A DNA stretch of 43,177 nt, from positions 1-43,177 of the forward strand of contig NZ_CAACUY010000062.1 of NCBI RefSeq assembly GCF_900659615.1, written 5' to 3'. Made by a program: the position numbers and the translations under genes. The DNA comes from Actinomadura fibrosa (GTDB lineage: Bacteria; Actinomycetota; Actinomycetes; Streptosporangiales; Streptosporangiaceae). A model generated the notes under the pieces. That model was not told the origin of the DNA, did no database searches, and saw only the letters and a program-made list of their open reading frames with translations. Of this stretch, positions 1 to 9,600 are shown in pieces (the stretch's first letter is position 1; every line of letters starts with the position of its first letter).

Positions 1-957
1 CCCTCCGCGGTCTCGCTCGGCGACACCGCGGCGGCGCTCGCCAAGCAGCTCGGCTCCCGCACCGCCGGATCGTGGATCGACCAGTCCACCGGCCGGCTCA
101 AGGTCGCGGTCACCGACGCGAGCGCGGCGCGGGCCGTGCGCGCGGCCGGCGCCGAGGCGGCCACCGTCACGCGCAGCGGCAAGGACCTGGCGAAGGTCAT
201 GGCCGCGCTCAAGCGCGACGCGACCGTCCCCGGCACCGCGTGGGCCGTGGACCCGGCCGCGAACAAGGTCGTCCTGTCCATGGACAGCACGGTCACCGGC
301 GCGAAGCTCGCCAAGGTGAAGGCGGCGGCGGCCAAGCAGGGCGCCGCGGTCCGCACCGAGCGGGTCGCGGGCGCGTTCCGCCTGTTCACCCGCGGCGGCG
401 AGGCGATCTACACCGGCAGCGCCCGCTGCTCGCTCGGCTTCAACGTCAGGAGCGGGAGCACGTACTACTTCCTGACGGCCGGGCACTGCACCAACATCGG
501 GTCGAGCTGGTACGCCAACTCCAGCCGCACCCAGCTGCTCGGCACCAGGTACGGGACGAGCTTCCCCGGCAACGACTACGGCATCGTCCGGTACAGCTCG
601 ACGCCGACCGACACGCAGGGCTCCGTCAGCCTGTACAGCGGCGGCACCCGCGACATCACCGGCGCCGGGAACGCGACCGTCGGCATGAGCGTGCAGCGCA
701 GCGGCAGCACCACCGGCGTGCACGGCGGCCAGGTCACCGCCCTCAACCAGACGGTGAACTACGCCGAGGGGTCGGTCAGCGGCCTGATCAGGACGACGGT
801 CTGCGCCGAGCCGGGCGACAGCGGCGGCTCGCTGTTCTCCGGGTCCACCGCGATCGGGCTGACCTCGGGCGGCAGCGGCAACTGCAGCTCCGGCGGCACG
901 ACGTACTTCCAGCCGGTCACCGAGGCGCTCAGCCGCTACGGCGTCTCGGTCTACTAG
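1..957 (+). CDS. Streptogrisin-type secreted serine protease (S1 family), 5' end missing
   Basis: The reading frame is open from the first base of the window, so the start codon, signal peptide and part of the propeptide lie outside. The visible part begins with a propeptide-like region (about 130 residues, with alternating charged and Ala/Val-rich stretches and repeated K-V-K/A-L-K segments), as in the alpha-lytic protease/streptogrisin group. The mature chymotrypsin fold follows. The catalytic triad is readable: His in LTAGHC, Asp in NDYGIV and Ser in GDSGGS. Paired cysteines flank the His (RCS...GHC) and the Ser region, as in the family. The expected role is an extracellular peptidase that matures itself by cleaving its propeptide. 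It is convergent with the NRPS operon and separated from it by a hairpin, so it probably marks the left flank rather than belonging to the cluster. The fold is clear; substrate preference cannot be read. Confidence 0.93.
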   Translation, partial: PSAVSLGDTAAALAKQLGSRTAGSWIDQSTGRLKVAVTDASAARAVRAAGAEAATVTRSGKDLAKVMAALKRDATVPGTAWAVDPAANKVVLSMDSTVTGAKLAKVKAAAAKQGAAVRTERVAGAFRLFTRGGEAIYTGSARCSLGFNVRSGSTYYFLTAGHCTNIGSSWYANSSRTQLLGTRYGTSFPGNDYGIVRYSSTPTDTQGSVSLYSGGTRDITGAGNATVGMSVQRSGSTTGVHGGQVTALNQTVNYAEGSVSGLIRTTVCAEPGDSGGSLFSGSTAIGLTSGGSGNCSSGGTTYFQPVTEALSRYGVSVY

Positions 958-985
958 ATCGGGAGAGCGCTCCGCGCGAGCACGG

Positions 986-1016
986 CCCCCGTCCTCGGCC
1001 CGTCCGAGGGCGGGGG
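986..1016. terminator. Bidirectional hairpin terminator between protease and thioesterase
   Basis: Arms 986-998 (CCCCCGTCCTCGG) and 1004-1016 (CCGAGGGCGGGGG) pair over 13 positions with one G-T wobble, around a 5-base loop. The hairpin sits in the 85-bp gap between two convergent stop codons, where a shared intrinsic terminator is expected. There is no strong T-run, as is common in actinomycetes. Confidence 0.75.
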
Positions 1017-1042
1017 TTCCGCGTCCCGCGAGAGGACGCGCC

Positions 1043-1780
1043 TCAGTAGGCGGCGGGGACTTCGAGGGTGCGGAGGACCTCGGCGATGACCTCGCGCTGC
1101 CGCTCGACGAGGTAGAAGTGGTCGCCGGGCAGGGCCTTCAGCGCGAACCGGCCGTCGGTCAGCTCGCCCCAGCGCGCGGCCTGCTCCTCGGTGACGTGCG
1201 GGTCGGCGTCCCCGATGATCGCCGTGACCGGGACCGACAGCCGGGCGCCGGGCCGGTGGGCGTAGCCCTCGATCAGCGCGAAGTCGTTGCGCACGTACGG
1301 CAGGACGAGCTCGCGCAGCTCCGGGTCCTGGAGCACCTCGGCGTCGGTGCCGCCGAGCTTGAGCATCTCCTCGACCACGCCGTCGTCGTCGCGCTCGGCG
1401 ACCCGCTCGTCGCCGCGGTCGTGCGGCGCGCGGGCGCCGGAGGCGAACACGTGCACCGGGGCGCTCCCCCGCTCCTGGAGCAGCCGCGCCACCTCGTAGG
1501 CGAGGACGGCGCCCATGCTGTGCCCGAACAGCGCGGCGGGGCGGTCCAGCAGCGGCGCCATCGCCCCGGCGACGAGCCGGGCGAGCTGGTGCGCGTCGGT
1601 GACGAACGCGTCCGCCATCCGGTCGGCCCGGCCCGGGTACTGGACGGCGTGCACCTCGACGGCCGGGCTGATCTCCTTGGCCCACGGCCGGTAGAAGACC
1701 GCGGACCCGCCCGCGTGCGGCAGGCAGAACAGCCGCATCGACGCCCAGGGGCGCGTCTCCGGGCAACGGAACCAGCTCAC
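1043..1780 (-). CDS. Type II thioesterase of the NRPS operon
   Basis: A protein of 245 residues, the usual size for external (type II) thioesterases of NRPS/PKS clusters. It has the typical start LFCLPHAGGSA, the nucleophile motif GHSMG, a late Asp in IIGDAD and the catalytic His in GDHFYL. Its role in the family is to hydrolyse wrong acyl groups or acetyl blocks from carrier-protein phosphopantetheine arms in the cytoplasm. The start chosen is the GTG at 1780, which overlaps the acyltransferase stop as GTGA and has AGGAGG about 8 bases upstream. An upstream extension in the same frame has no ribosome site. It is the last gene of the operon, before the shared hairpin terminator. Confidence 0.93.
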   Translation of the reverse strand: MSWFRCPETRPWASMRLFCLPHAGGSAVFYRPWAKEISPAVEVHAVQYPGRADRMADAFVTDAHQLARLVAGAMAPLLDRPAALFGHSMGAVLAYEVARLLQERGSAPVHVFASGARAPHDRGDERVAERDDDGVVEEMLKLGGTDAEVLQDPELRELVLPYVRNDFALIEGYAHRPGARLSVPVTAIIGDADPHVTEEQAARWGELTDGRFALKALPGDHFYLVERQREVIAEVLRTLEVPAAY

Positions 1781-2433
1781 GTGATCAACTCCTCCTGCTC
1801 GTGCCGGCGGGAGGCCACGCGCGGGTCGTGCGGCAGCGGCCACGGCGCGAGCCGGGGGTCCGGGACGAGCTTGGACGCGGTGGTCTCCGCGGCCACCTTA
1901 AAGCCCCGCCGCCGGTAGTTCGCCATCGCGTTCGGGTGGTCGAGGGTGCTGGTGCGCAGCCACACCCGCGTCGCGGGGCCCGTCCCGGGCGCCCACAGCT
2001 CCCCGCGCCGCCACGCGCGGCGGGCGCACTGCTCGACGAGGTGGCCGCCGTAGCCGCGGCCGACGAACGCGGGCGTGAGCCCGACGAGGTGGACCTCGGT
2101 GTCGCCGCCCGGCTGGGCCTCCAGCTCGAAGAAGCCCGCGACCGTGCCCTCGGCCATCGCGAGCCAGGTGCTCAGCTCCGGCCGCTCCACCCAGGCCCGC
2201 CAGTCGGCGTGCGTCCACGCGAACCGGTCGGTCCAGCAGACGGGCGCGCCGACCGCCGCGTACAGGGCGCGGTTGAGGTCGGCGGACGGCACCCGGGCCT
2301 GGGTGAAGGCCATCTCGGTGTCCGGCGGCGGCGCGGGCCGCAGGTCGGACGCGTGGAGCATCTCCATCGTCCACTCGGTGACCGCGGGCACCTCCCGGTG
2401 GCCGGTCCCGCCGGGGCGCGGCCCGTCAGCCAC
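1777..2433 (-). CDS. GNAT-family N-acyltransferase inside the NRPS operon
   Basis: A protein of 218 residues if read from the GTG at 2433, which lies inside the end of the MbtH gene (8-base overlap, GAGG upstream). An ATG at 2367 is an alternative start. The second half has the GNAT acetyl-CoA-binding signature: a beta strand VHLVGLTP followed by the pyrophosphate loop GRGYGGHLV, then a late strand with NAMANYRRRGF, typical of motif B. The family transfers an acyl group from acyl-CoA to an amine. Its position between MbtH and the thioesterase, with overlaps on both sides, argues for a role in the peptide pathway. The side-chain amine of diaminopropionate or the N-terminus of the peptide are reasonable acceptors, but nothing in the sequence fixes the substrate. 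A self-protection role is also possible. Confidence 0.85.
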   Translation of the reverse strand: MADGPRPGGTGHREVPAVTEWTMEMLHASDLRPAPPPDTEMAFTQARVPSADLNRALYAAVGAPVCWTDRFAWTHADWRAWVERPELSTWLAMAEGTVAGFFELEAQPGGDTEVHLVGLTPAFVGRGYGGHLVEQCARRAWRRGELWAPGTGPATRVWLRTSTLDHPNAMANYRRRGFKVAAETTASKLVPDPRLAPWPLPHDPRVASRRHEQEELIT

Positions 2434-2635
2434 CCATCGCCTCGATGAGGCTCTTCGGCCGCATGTCGGTCCAGTTCTCCTCGATGTAGTCCAGGCAGGC
2501 CTGCCGGGTGTCCTCGGCCTTGGCGACCGTCCACCCGGCGGGCACCTCGGCGAATGACGGCCACAGCGAGTGCTGGCCCTCGTCGTTGGTCAGGACGACG
2601 TAGGTGCCCTCGGGGTCCTCGAAGGGGTTGGTCAT
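2426..2635 (-). CDS. MbtH-like protein (adenylation-domain chaperone)
   Basis: A protein of 69 residues with the family's invariant pattern: MTNPFED, then NDEGQHSLWP, VPAGW, C-L-D-Y and ENWTDMRPKSL. MbtH-like proteins bind the core of NRPS adenylation domains and are often needed for their solubility and activity. The ATG at 2635 has AAAGGA about 6 bases upstream. It lies 42 bp after the last NRPS stop and overlaps the acyltransferase start, so it is in the same transcript as the synthetases. It may also serve the lone adenylation protein encoded further upstream. Confidence 0.97.
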   Translation of the reverse strand: MTNPFEDPEGTYVVLTNDEGQHSLWPSFAEVPAGWTVAKAEDTRQACLDYIEENWTDMRPKSLIEAMGG

Positions 2636-2677
2636 GGCATTCCTTTCAACGGGGAGTCGGCGGGCGGGTCGTGCGGG

Positions 2678-5600
2678 TCAGCCCTCGGCGGTGCGCAGCT
2701 TGTCGAGCTTGGCGGCGAGCACGGCGCCCATCTCGGCGGCCGTGCCTGGCTCCATGAGGAGGTGGTGCTCGGCGTCGAGGGGGTAGTCCTCGATCCCGCC
2801 GTCCACGAGCGGCCCCCAGTTGGACGGGCCGGTCGGCGACTCGGGCGTCCGGTCCCGGAGCGCGGTGAAGAAGACGATGTCGCCGCGGAACGGGCCGGGC
2901 CGGTACCGCTCGGCGCAGTGCAGGCCGTTCTCGTAGTTGCGGTAGACGTTGACGAGGTCGTCCTCGCCGAGGGTGGCGAGGGCGTCCTCGCGCTCGGCCA
3001 GCACCGCCATGATCTGCTCCATGTCGGGGTTGCCGTCCTCGGCGACCATCCTCGCGTCGACGCCGATGCTCTCCAGCAGCTCGGGCAGGATCTCGCGCTT
3101 CTCCGACTCCAGGTCCTGGCCGTGGTAGGCGTCGATCAGCGCGAGCAGCCCGATCTCCTCGCCGGCCGCCTGGAGCCGCACCGCCATCTCGTAGGCGACG
3201 AGCCCGCCGAGGGACCAGCCGCCGAGATGGTAGGGGCCGGACGGCTGGACGGTCCGGATCTGCCGCACGTACTCCTCGGCCATGTCCTCGACGGAGCCGG
3301 GCAGCTCGGGGCGGGTGAACCCGGTGGCCTGGAGCCCGTACACCGGCTGGTCGGGGCCGAGGTGCCGCTGGAACTGGAGGTAGCTCCAGGCGAGGCCGCC
3401 CGCAGGGTGGACGAGGAAGAGCGGCGGCCGGGTCCCGGACGCGCGGATCGGGAGCAGCACCTCGAAGCCGAGCCGGTCCTCGGGGTCGCCGGCGCGGGCG
3501 AGGGCCTCGGCGGTCTGGTGGGTGAACACGTCGCGCGGGGTGAGCTCGACGCCCGCCTGCCGCGCGCGCGTGACGACGCGGAGCGCGGCGATGCTGTCGC
3601 CGCCGAGGTCGAAGAAGCTGACGTCGGCGCCGACCCGGTCCAGGCCGAGGACCTCGGCGAGGATCCCGCAGATCCGCTCCTCCTCCGGGGTCGCGGGGTC
3701 GCGGCCCGCCGCCGCCTCGGCGTAGTCGGGGGCGGGCAGGGCGCGCCGGTCGAGCTTGCCGTTGGGCCCGACCGGGAAGGTGTCGAGGCGGACGAACGCG
3801 GCGGGCACCATGTAGCCGGGGAGCCGCTCCGCGGCGTACCGCTTGAGCCCTTCCAGGCCCGCGCTCCGGTCGGCGGTCGCCGGGGTCGGGGCGCCCGGGA
3901 CCAGGGCCTGTGCCGACGCGGAGCCCTGGGGGATGACGTAGGCGACCAGGCTCTTGGCGCCCGGCGCGTCCTCGCGGGCGAGCACGGCGACGTTGGCGAC
4001 GGACGGATGCGAGGCGAGCACGGCCTCGATCTCCCCCAGCTCGATCCGGAACCCGCGGACCTTGACCTGCCCGTCGGCGCGGTCGACGTACTCCAGCGTG
4101 CCGTCCGGCCGCCACCGCATCAGGTCGCCCGTGCGGTACATGCGCCCGCCGGGCGGCCCGAACGGGTCGGCGACGAACCGCTCGGCGGTGAGGCCGGGCC
4201 GCCGCAGGTAGCCGCGGCCGAGCCCGGACCCGGCGATGTACGCCTCGCCGACGACGCCCGGCGGGACGGGCCGCAGCGCCGCGTCCAGCACGTAAACCTG
4301 CCGGTCCTCCATGGGACGGCCCAGGACGGGGACCGTCTCGACCGGGTCGGCGAGCCGGGCTCGCTGCGCCGCGTGAGTGGTGTAGGTGGTGGCCTCGGTG
4401 GGGCCGTAGACGTGGCCGACTCCGGTGTCCGGGCAGGCCGCGAGGACCTTACGCATCGCGGCCGGCGAGCCCGCCTCCCCGCCGGTGAGGACCTCGCGGA
4501 GCCGCGCGAACGCGCGCGGCCGCTCGTCGGCGACGAGGTTGAACAGCGTCGTGGTGATGAACAGGCCGGTGACGTCCCCGGCGGCGATGGCGGCGTCGAG
4601 GGCGGCGCCGTCCAGGTGGCCGGGCGGCGCGACGACGGCGGTGCCGCCGTTGAGCAGCGGCGTCCAGATCTCGTAGATCGAGGCGTCGAACGCGTGCGGC
4701 GAGTGGACGAGGACGCGCTCGTGGGCGCCGCGCAGCCCGCCGTCGGTGGCGAGGCCGACCGCGTCCCGGTGGCGGAGCATGACGCCCTTCGGCACGCCCG
4801 TGGAGCCGGACGTGAACAGCACGAAGGCGAGCTGGTCGGGGTCGCAGGCCACTCCCGGATCGGTGGACGGCTGCGCGTCCGTCTCCGGGTCGTCGTCCAG
4901 CACCAGGAGGTGCGCGGCGGTGTCCAGTCCGGCGACCCGGTCGCGCATCGCGGTGTCGGTGAGCAGGACGGGCGCGCCCACCTCGGCGACGGCCCATTCC
5001 ATCCGCTCGCGCGGGTAGGCGTGGTGGATCGGCGCGCACGCGCCGCCCGCCTTGATGATCGCCAGGGTCGCGACGACCGTCGCGGCGGACCGTTCGAGCA
5101 GGACGGCGACGGGCGTCTCGCGGCCGACGCCGAGCGCGGCCAGCCGGTGCGCGAGCCGGTTGGCGCGGGCGTCCAGCTCCGCATAGGTCAGTTCGGTGAA
5201 CGTCGATTCCGCGGAGGGTTCGCCCAGCGCGCGGACGGCGGCGGCGTCCGGCGTGCGGTCGCGCTGCTCGGCGAAACGCGCGGTGACGGTGCCGGGCGTC
5301 CGCGGCGTCGCCGGGCCCTGCCAGGCGCGCAGGACGAGGTCGCGCTCGGCCTCGTCGAGCGTGCCGACCCGGCCGAGCGGCAGGTCGGGGCGGTGCGCGA
5401 CGGCCTCCAGGATCCGGACGAGCCGCCCCATGATCCGTTCGGCGTCGTCCGCGGAGTACAGGTCGCTCCGGTGGTCGAGCCGCAGCGACAGGCCCCGGCC
5501 CGGCACGGCCGCGAGCGACAGCGGGTAGTGGGTGGCGTCGTAGCCGCCGGCGTCGTGGAGGGACAGGCCGCCGAGGGAGGTGCCCGCCGCGTCGGGGTCG

Positions 5601-6664
5601 AACGGGTAGTTCTCCAGGACGGTCATGGTGTCGAACAGCGTCCCGGTCCCGGCGAGCCGCTGGATGTCGGCGAGGCCGAGGTGGTGGTGGGCCATCAGCG
5701 CGGCCTGCTCGGCCTGGAGGCGGGTCAGCGCCTGCGCGACGGTGTCGCCCGGCCGCACCCGGACGCGGACCGGCAGCGTGTTGATGAACAGGCCGATCAT
5801 CTGCTCGACGCCGGGCAGCTCCGGCGGGCGGCCGGACACCGCGGCACCGAACACGACGTCCGTGCCGCCGGTGAGGCCGCCGACGAGCATGCCCCACGCG
5901 AGCTGCAAGACGGTGTTGAGCGTGACGCCTTGGGCGCGTGCGCGCGCGCCGAGCGCCGCCGTGAGGTCTTCGCTCAACTGGCGCCGCACCCGTCCAGGCG
6001 GTTCCGTGCCAGGCTCGGACGCTCCGGGCGCGACGAGCGTGGGCTCGTGCACGCCGTCCAGGGCGCGCCGCCATGCCTCCTCGGCGGCGGAACGGTCCTG
6101 CTGGGCGAGCCACGCCAGATAGTTCTTGTACGGGGTGACGCGGGGCATCCCGGTGTCGTCGCCCTTGGCCAGGTAGAGCGCGAACAGCTCCGTCTGGAGG
6201 ACGGGCGTGGACCAGCCGTCCAGCAGGATGTGGTGGTTGGTGAACACCATCCGGTGCAGGTCGTCGGCGAGCCGGATCAGCAGGAAGCGCAGCAGCGGCG
6301 GCTTCGCCATGTCGAACGGGCGGGCCCGCTCGCGCTCGGCCAGCGCGCGCGCCTCCGCCTCCCGCTCCGCCTCGCCGAGGCCGGACAGGTCGGCGTTCTC
6401 CCACGGCAGCCGCACCTGGCGGTGGACGACCTGGACCGGCGTGCCCTCCTTGCGCTGCCGGAACCCGGCCCGCAGGTTGGCGTGCCGCCGCAGCAGCGTC
6501 GCCGCCGCGGCCCGCAGCGCGTCCGCGTCGAGGGGGCCGCGCAGGTCGAACACGATCTGCGCGGTGTAGACGTCGTGCCCCGAGTCGTACAGCGCGTGGA
6601 AGAACAGTCCCTGCTGCAACGGGGACAGCGGGAGGATGTCCTCCAGCTGAGACTTCGTCGTCAC
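2678..6664 (-). CDS. NRPS, terminal module 6: C-A-T-TE
   Basis: A protein of 1328 residues. Domains in order: condensation (about 1-430, opening LEDILPLSPLQQGLFFHALYD, active site HHILLDGWS), adenylation (about 440-980, FTSGSTGVPKG, GPTEATTY, YRTGD, NGKLDR with A10 Lys near 970), carrier (LGGDSI, Ser near 1022) and thioesterase (about 1065-1328, GWSLGG with nucleophile Ser1151, Asp in LIDAYHG, late His in DAEHH). The condensation domain is of the type that follows an epimerase (DCL), matching the E domain that ends the preceding protein. By hand alignment to PheA the pocket code is about D-A-Y-F-L-G-V-T-Y, closest in my memory to isoleucine-type codes, so an aliphatic residue is a tentative guess. 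The GTG at 6664 overlaps the previous stop as GTGA, with GGAG upstream; an ATG 12 bases earlier is possible. The TE releases or cyclises the peptide. Confidence 0.96.
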   Translation of the reverse strand: MTTKSQLEDILPLSPLQQGLFFHALYDSGHDVYTAQIVFDLRGPLDADALRAAAATLLRRHANLRAGFRQRKEGTPVQVVHRQVRLPWENADLSGLGEAEREAEARALAERERARPFDMAKPPLLRFLLIRLADDLHRMVFTNHHILLDGWSTPVLQTELFALYLAKGDDTGMPRVTPYKNYLAWLAQQDRSAAEEAWRRALDGVHEPTLVAPGASEPGTEPPGRVRRQLSEDLTAALGARARAQGVTLNTVLQLAWGMLVGGLTGGTDVVFGAAVSGRPPELPGVEQMIGLFINTLPVRVRVRPGDTVAQALTRLQAEQAALMAHHHLGLADIQRLAGTGTLFDTMTVLENYPFDPDAAGTSLGGLSLHDAGGYDATHYPLSLAAVPGRGLSLRLDHRSDLYSADDAERIMGRLVRILEAVAHRPDLPLGRVGTLDEAERDLVLRAWQGPATPRTPGTVTARFAEQRDRTPDAAAVRALGEPSAESTFTELTYAELDARANRLAHRLAALGVGRETPVAVLLERSAATVVATLAIIKAGGACAPIHHAYPRERMEWAVAEVGAPVLLTDTAMRDRVAGLDTAAHLLVLDDDPETDAQPSTDPGVACDPDQLAFVLFTSGSTGVPKGVMLRHRDAVGLATDGGLRGAHERVLVHSPHAFDASIYEIWTPLLNGGTAVVAPPGHLDGAALDAAIAAGDVTGLFITTTLFNLVADERPRAFARLREVLTGGEAGSPAAMRKVLAACPDTGVGHVYGPTEATTYTTHAAQRARLADPVETVPVLGRPMEDRQVYVLDAALRPVPPGVVGEAYIAGSGLGRGYLRRPGLTAERFVADPFGPPGGRMYRTGDLMRWRPDGTLEYVDRADGQVKVRGFRIELGEIEAVLASHPSVANVAVLAREDAPGAKSLVAYVIPQGSASAQALVPGAPTPATADRSAGLEGLKRYAAERLPGYMVPAAFVRLDTFPVGPNGKLDRRALPAPDYAEAAAGRDPATPEEERICGILAEVLGLDRVGADVSFFDLGGDSIAALRVVTRARQAGVELTPRDVFTHQTAEALARAGDPEDRLGFEVLLPIRASGTRPPLFLVHPAGGLAWSYLQFQRHLGPDQPVYGLQATGFTRPELPGSVEDMAEEYVRQIRTVQPSGPYHLGGWSLGGLVAYEMAVRLQAAGEEIGLLALIDAYHGQDLESEKREILPELLESIGVDARMVAEDGNPDMEQIMAVLAEREDALATLGEDDLVNVYRNYENGLHCAERYRPGPFRGDIVFFTALRDRTPESPTGPSNWGPLVDGGIEDYPLDAEHHLLMEPGTAAEMGAVLAAKLDKLRTAEG

Positions 6665-9600
6665 TCCGGCTCCCATTCGCCGTCCAGCTCGGCGGCCAGC
6701 TCGTCGATCTCGTCCTGGCTGACGTCCACCAGCGACAGGTCGGACGGGGTGAACCCGCCGACCGGGCCGTCCGCGGCCCCGTCCACGACGTGCGCGACGA
6801 GCCCGCGCAGCGCCGCGAACCAGCGGTCCGCGAGGTCGCGCACCGCCGCCTCGTCGAGCAGGCCCCCGGCCCACGTCCACGTCGCCGACAGCTCGGGGCC
6901 GCCGGGCAGGTCGCGGGTGTGCGCGTTCACCTCGACGGCGTGGACGAGGCCGAGCGCGTCGTCCTGCCCGCCGCCGAGCGCCGCGGCCTCGGCCTGCCCG
7001 GCCGGGCCCCAGTCGGCGGCCTCGTCGGCGGCCGAGCGGCCGAGGTAGTTGAACGCGATCTGCGGGTCCGGGCGGCCGCCCAGGCGCTCGCCCGTGACCG
7101 GGTTCAGGTGGCGGAGCAGGCCGTATCCGATCCCGTTGTCGGGGATCTCGCGGAGCTGCTCCTTGACCCGCTTCAGCGCGGTGCCGACGGCCTGGCCGCC
7201 CTCCCGGACGTCGGCGGGCTCCACCCAGCCGGCGTCGAGCCGCACCGGGAAGATCGAGGTGAACCAGCCGGCCGTGCGCGACAGGTCCACGCCCGGCACG
7301 ACCTCCTCGCGGCCGTGCCCCTCCAGGTCGATGAGGACGGCCGTCTCGTCGGACACGCCGCGCTCGCGCCGCCACTCGGCGGCGGCCAGCGCGAGGCCGG
7401 TGAGCAGCACGTCGTTCACGCGGCCGTGGAACGCGGCGGGCACGTCGGTCAGCAGCGGCGCCGTGACGTCCGCGGGCAGGTCCACGGTGAGGTGCCGGGC
7501 CGTCCCGAACGTGTCGGCGGACGGGTCGAGCGGGCGCGTCCCGAGGAGCGGGTCCGGCGTGGCGAGGACGTCCTCCCACAGCGGCAGCTCCGCCGTGCGG
7601 GCGGGGTCGGACGCCTCGGCGGCGAGGCGCTGCGCCCAGCGGCGGAACGAGGTCGGGACGGGCTCCAGCTCTCCGCCGGCCCAGGCGGTGACGAGGTCGG
7701 GCAGGAGGATCCGCCACGACACGCCGTCCACGACGAGGTGGTGGAGGGTGAGCAGGAGCCGTCCCGGCGCGTCCGGACCGGCGTCGAACCAGACGAGCCG
7801 CGCCATCCGCCCGGCCTCGGGGTCGAGGCCGCGGCGGGCGGCGAGGGCCTCTTCGCGCAGGACCCCGCGTAGCGCCTCGCCGTCGAGCCCGGCCACGTCC
7901 ACCCGGCGGACGAGCGGCGCGGCGTCCACGGCGCCCCGCTCCGCGACCTCGAAGTCGGCGCCGCCCGGATCGTCAGTGCCGGTGACGCGGAGCCGCAGCA
8001 TGTCGTGGTGGTCCAGGACGGTCTGGAGCGCGGCGGTGAGCCGGTCCACGCCGAGCCCGGGCGGGACCTGGAGCAGCATCCGCTGGCTGTAGTCGCGGGT
8101 CGGCCCGTGGAGGTCCTGGAACCAGCGCATGATCGGCGTGGCCGGGACCCGGCCGATGCCCGCGCCGGGCGCCTCCGCCTCGACCCGCTCGCCCTCGGCG
8201 GCGGGCCGCGCGACGGCGGCCAGCTCCGCGACCGTCTGGTGCTGGAACACCTCGCGCGGCGAGACCAGCAGGCCGGACTGGCGCGCCCGCGACACGAGCT
8301 GGATCGCGATGATCGAGTCGCCGCCGAGGTCGAAGAACCCGTCGTCGATCCCGACCCGGTCCAGGTTGAGGACCTCGGCGAACAGCCCGGCGAGGGTCTC
8401 CTCCGCGGCCGTCCGGGGCGCCCGCGAGGACACCGCGGCACCGAAGTCCGGGGCGGGCAGCGCCGCGCGGTCGAGCTTGCCGTTGGCGGTCAGCGGCAGG
8501 GCGTCCAGCGCCACGACGGCGGCCGGGACCATGTGGCCGGGCAGCTCCGCGCCCGCGAACCGGCGCAGCCCGGCGGAGTCGATATCGGTGCCGGTGCCGG
8601 CCACGTAGGCGATCAGCTTCTCGTCGCGGACGACCACGACGACGTCCTCGACGGCCTCGTGCCGCGCGAGGACGGCCTCGATCTCGCCCGGCTCGATGCG
8701 GAACCCGCGCAGCTGCACCTGCTGGTCGGCGCGCCCGAGGTATTCGAGCGTGCCGTCGCGGCGCCAGCGGCCGAGGTCGCCGGTGCGGTACATGCGAGTG
8801 CCGGGCTCGCCGTAGGGGTCGGCCACGAACCGCTCGGCGGTCAGCGCGTGCCGGTTCAGGTAACCCCGGGCCAGGCCCGCGCCCGCCACGTACAGCTCGC
8901 CCGTCACGCCCGGCGGGACCGGCTGGAGCCGCCCGTCCAGGACGTAGACGCGCAGGTCAGGGATGCCGGTGCCGATCAAGCTGCCGGGCGCCGTGGCGGC
9001 GTAGGCCCGGTCGAGCGCGATGTACGAGACGTGGACCGTGGTCTCGGTGATCCCGTACATGTTGACGAGCGTCGGGGCGTTCTCGGGATGCCGGGAGTAC
9101 CAGTCCTCCAGGCGTCCCAGCTCCAGCGCCTCGCCGCCGAACACCACGTACCGCAGCGCCAGATCGGTTCCCGGACTGGCCTTGTCGGCGGCCATGAGCT
9201 GGTAGAACGCCGACGGCGTCTGGTTGAGCACGGTGACGCGCTCGGACGCCAGCAGCGCCAGGAAGTCCTCCGGCGACCGCGAGGTCAGGTACGGGACGAC
9301 GACCAGGCGCCCGCCGTACAGCAGCGGCCCCCACAGCTCCCAGACCGAGAAGTCGAACGCGTAGGAGTGGAACAGCGTCCAGACGTCGTCCGGGCCGAAG
9401 TCGAACCACTGCTCCGTCGAGCGCAGCAGCCGCACGACGTTCTGGTGCGGGATCACCACGCCCTTGGGACGTCCGGTCGAGCCGGACGTGTAGATGACGT
9501 AGGCCGGATGGTCGGGCGAGATCTCCACGCCCAGGTCGGTGTCGGCGTAGCCCGCCGCGTCGAGATCGTCCGGGCCGAGGGTCAGGACGGGCTTGGCATC

